DNA of 64,000 nt from JABURQ01 sp029243145. GTDB taxonomy: Bacteria > Planctomycetota > Planctomycetia > Planctomycetales > Planctomycetaceae. A model generated the notes under the pieces. The model had not been told where the DNA came from. It ran no database searches and saw only the letters and a program-made list of their open reading frames with translations. Shown here piece after piece: positions 63,303 through 64,000 of this stretch (within the stretch, counting starts at the first letter, position 1; each line of letters starts with the position of its first letter). A program made the position numbers and the translations under genes. The stretch covers positions 1 through 64,000 of the forward strand of contig CBFHYX010000021.1 of the NCBI GenBank assembly GCA_965660145.1. The letters run 5' to 3'.

Positions 63303-64000
63303 ATGCGAAACGTCATTCTCCTTATTCTGACCACCGGAGCACTCCCGCTCTTGGGTTGCGCCAGTGGAGATGTCGATCAGCTTGAAGCGAATCTCCGCTC
63401 CAAAGATGCCGAACTGCGAGCCCTCAACAACCAGCTCCAATCGTCAGAACGCCGACTCGCAACGACCGAGCGGGAGATCACTCATCTTCAACGGCAATTG
63501 GCCGGTTCGAGCCCAGAAGTCACCAGCCGTCTGGCCCGCATTGAATCGATTGAGATCAACAAACGGCTCACCGGTGCGCTCAATGAAGATGGCAAGCCGG
63601 GGGATGACGTTCTGAATGTCGTGATTGCTCCACTGGACAGTATGGGTGAAGTGGTCAAACTGGAAGGTCGCATCGAAGTGGAAGCCATTGATCCATCGCT
63701 TCCAGAAGCCAACCGCAGGTTGGGAGAATGGACGATTCCATTGGAGCAGTCTGCCGACAAGTGGCATGACGGCTTTCTCGGACAAGGCTATCAGTTGACG
63801 GCACCGTGGCAGCGAACGCCTCAATCCAAACAGGTCGTCCTGTTGGCCCGTTACACCACTCCCGATGGTCGCTCCTTCTCGGCGACGCAGGAAATCAACA
63901 TCATCCCGCCCACAGGATTGAGTCAATCACCTGATCTCTTACCTCTACCAGCGGCGAAGCAAGAAACTCCCAGCCAATCGGCAGTGATTCAACCGGCCAG
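63303..64000 (+). CDS. Coiled-coil lipoprotein, 3' end outside window
   Basis: An open frame from the ATG at 63303 (AGGA nine bases upstream) to the window edge, over 230 residues. Signal and lipobox are ILTTGALPLLGC|ASG. A coiled coil follows (LEANLRSKDAELRALNNQLQ...REITHLQRQLAG), then a beta-rich domain with VLNVVIAPLDSMGEVVKLEG, WTIPLEQSADKWHDGFLGQGYQLTAPW and VLLARYTTPDGRSFSA. It is expected at the envelope; the function is unknown. Partial at the right edge. Confidence 0.85.
   Translation, partial: MRNVILLILTTGALPLLGCASGDVDQLEANLRSKDAELRALNNQLQSSERRLATTEREITHLQRQLAGSSPEVTSRLARIESIEINKRLTGALNEDGKPGDDVLNVVIAPLDSMGEVVKLEGRIEVEAIDPSLPEANRRLGEWTIPLEQSADKWHDGFLGQGYQLTAPWQRTPQSKQVVLLARYTTPDGRSFSATQEINIIPPTGLSQSPDLLPLPAAKQETPSQSAVIQPA

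Noticed and set aside
62568..63440. 290-codon minus-strand frame opposite clpP2
   Set aside because: Antisense shadow of clpP2 with no recognisable domain.
1..64000. CRISPR arrays, rRNA genes, restriction or defence islands
   Set aside because: No regularly spaced repeats, no rRNA signature and no cas, nuclease or methylase families were found.

Overview
The window is chromosomal DNA from a planctomycete, most likely of the Planctomycetaceae. The evidence is three DUF1559 prepilin-like proteins, a DUF1501 protein, a TIGR03009-like protein, a CRTAC1 (FG-GAP/ASPIC-UnbV) protein, a planctomycete-type O-antigen ligase remnant, a HisA/HisF-related TIM barrel and several Tat substrates. This assignment rests on family recognition; no 16S rRNA is present.

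Layout. 1-600: end of an integrase-type transposase and tRNA-Arg. 0.7-16 kb: housekeeping and exported proteins (endonuclease IV, a large lipoprotein-like protein, an MMPL/RND protein, an SGNH hydrolase, a Gfo/Idh/MocA oxidoreductase, a formylglycine-generating-enzyme-like protein divergent from ApbE, a HisA-like protein, LigA). 16.1-17.5 kb: a scar in which a Ser/Thr kinase N-terminus is joined to the end of a tyrosine recombinase, beside the 3' end of tRNA-Phe. 17.6-23.9 kb: a minus-strand GDP-fucose/exopolysaccharide operon in which fcl, gmd and one glycosyltransferase are intact while four other genes are frameshifted, truncated or fused. 24-30.7 kb: scattered metabolic genes. 31.3-40.4 kb: a surface-protein region with three DUF1559 + small-lipoprotein pairs, an N-terminally deleted alanine dehydrogenase and a 981-residue TPR/FG-GAP protein. 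40.4-46.7 kb: sialate O-acetylesterase, DUF1501, HD hydrolase, MazG-like protein, two TatA-type proteins and a sigma-70 factor. 46.7-53.9 kb: aceE-aceF-lpdA followed by a flippase-like membrane protein. 53.9-59.7 kb: citrate synthase, a tandem of one predicted dead and one predicted active HtrA-like protein, a TIGR03009/PASTA-like protein and an amber-interrupted thioredoxin-fold gene. 59.8-64 kb: tRNA-Gly, tig, clpP1, clpP2 and the start of a coiled-coil lipoprotein that runs off the window.

How the genes fit together. The pyruvate dehydrogenase operon and citrate synthase form the entry to the TCA cycle. tig-clpP1-clpP2 is a folding/proteolysis unit. The tatA-like pair supplies a translocon for Tat substrates such as the Gfo/Idh/MocA and DUF1501 proteins. 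fcl and gmd make GDP-L-fucose for a polysaccharide whose remaining genes look damaged.

The most unusual signals are (a) the number of gene-fusion, truncation, frameshift and in-frame TAG lesions in an otherwise intact chromosome; (b) the repeated DUF1559-lipoprotein pairs around a CRTAC1 protein; and (c) a pseudoprotease with a PDZ domain inserted inside its trypsin fold, next to an active paralogue. Lesions of this kind could be real decay or errors in a draft/metagenome assembly; the sequence alone cannot separate the two.
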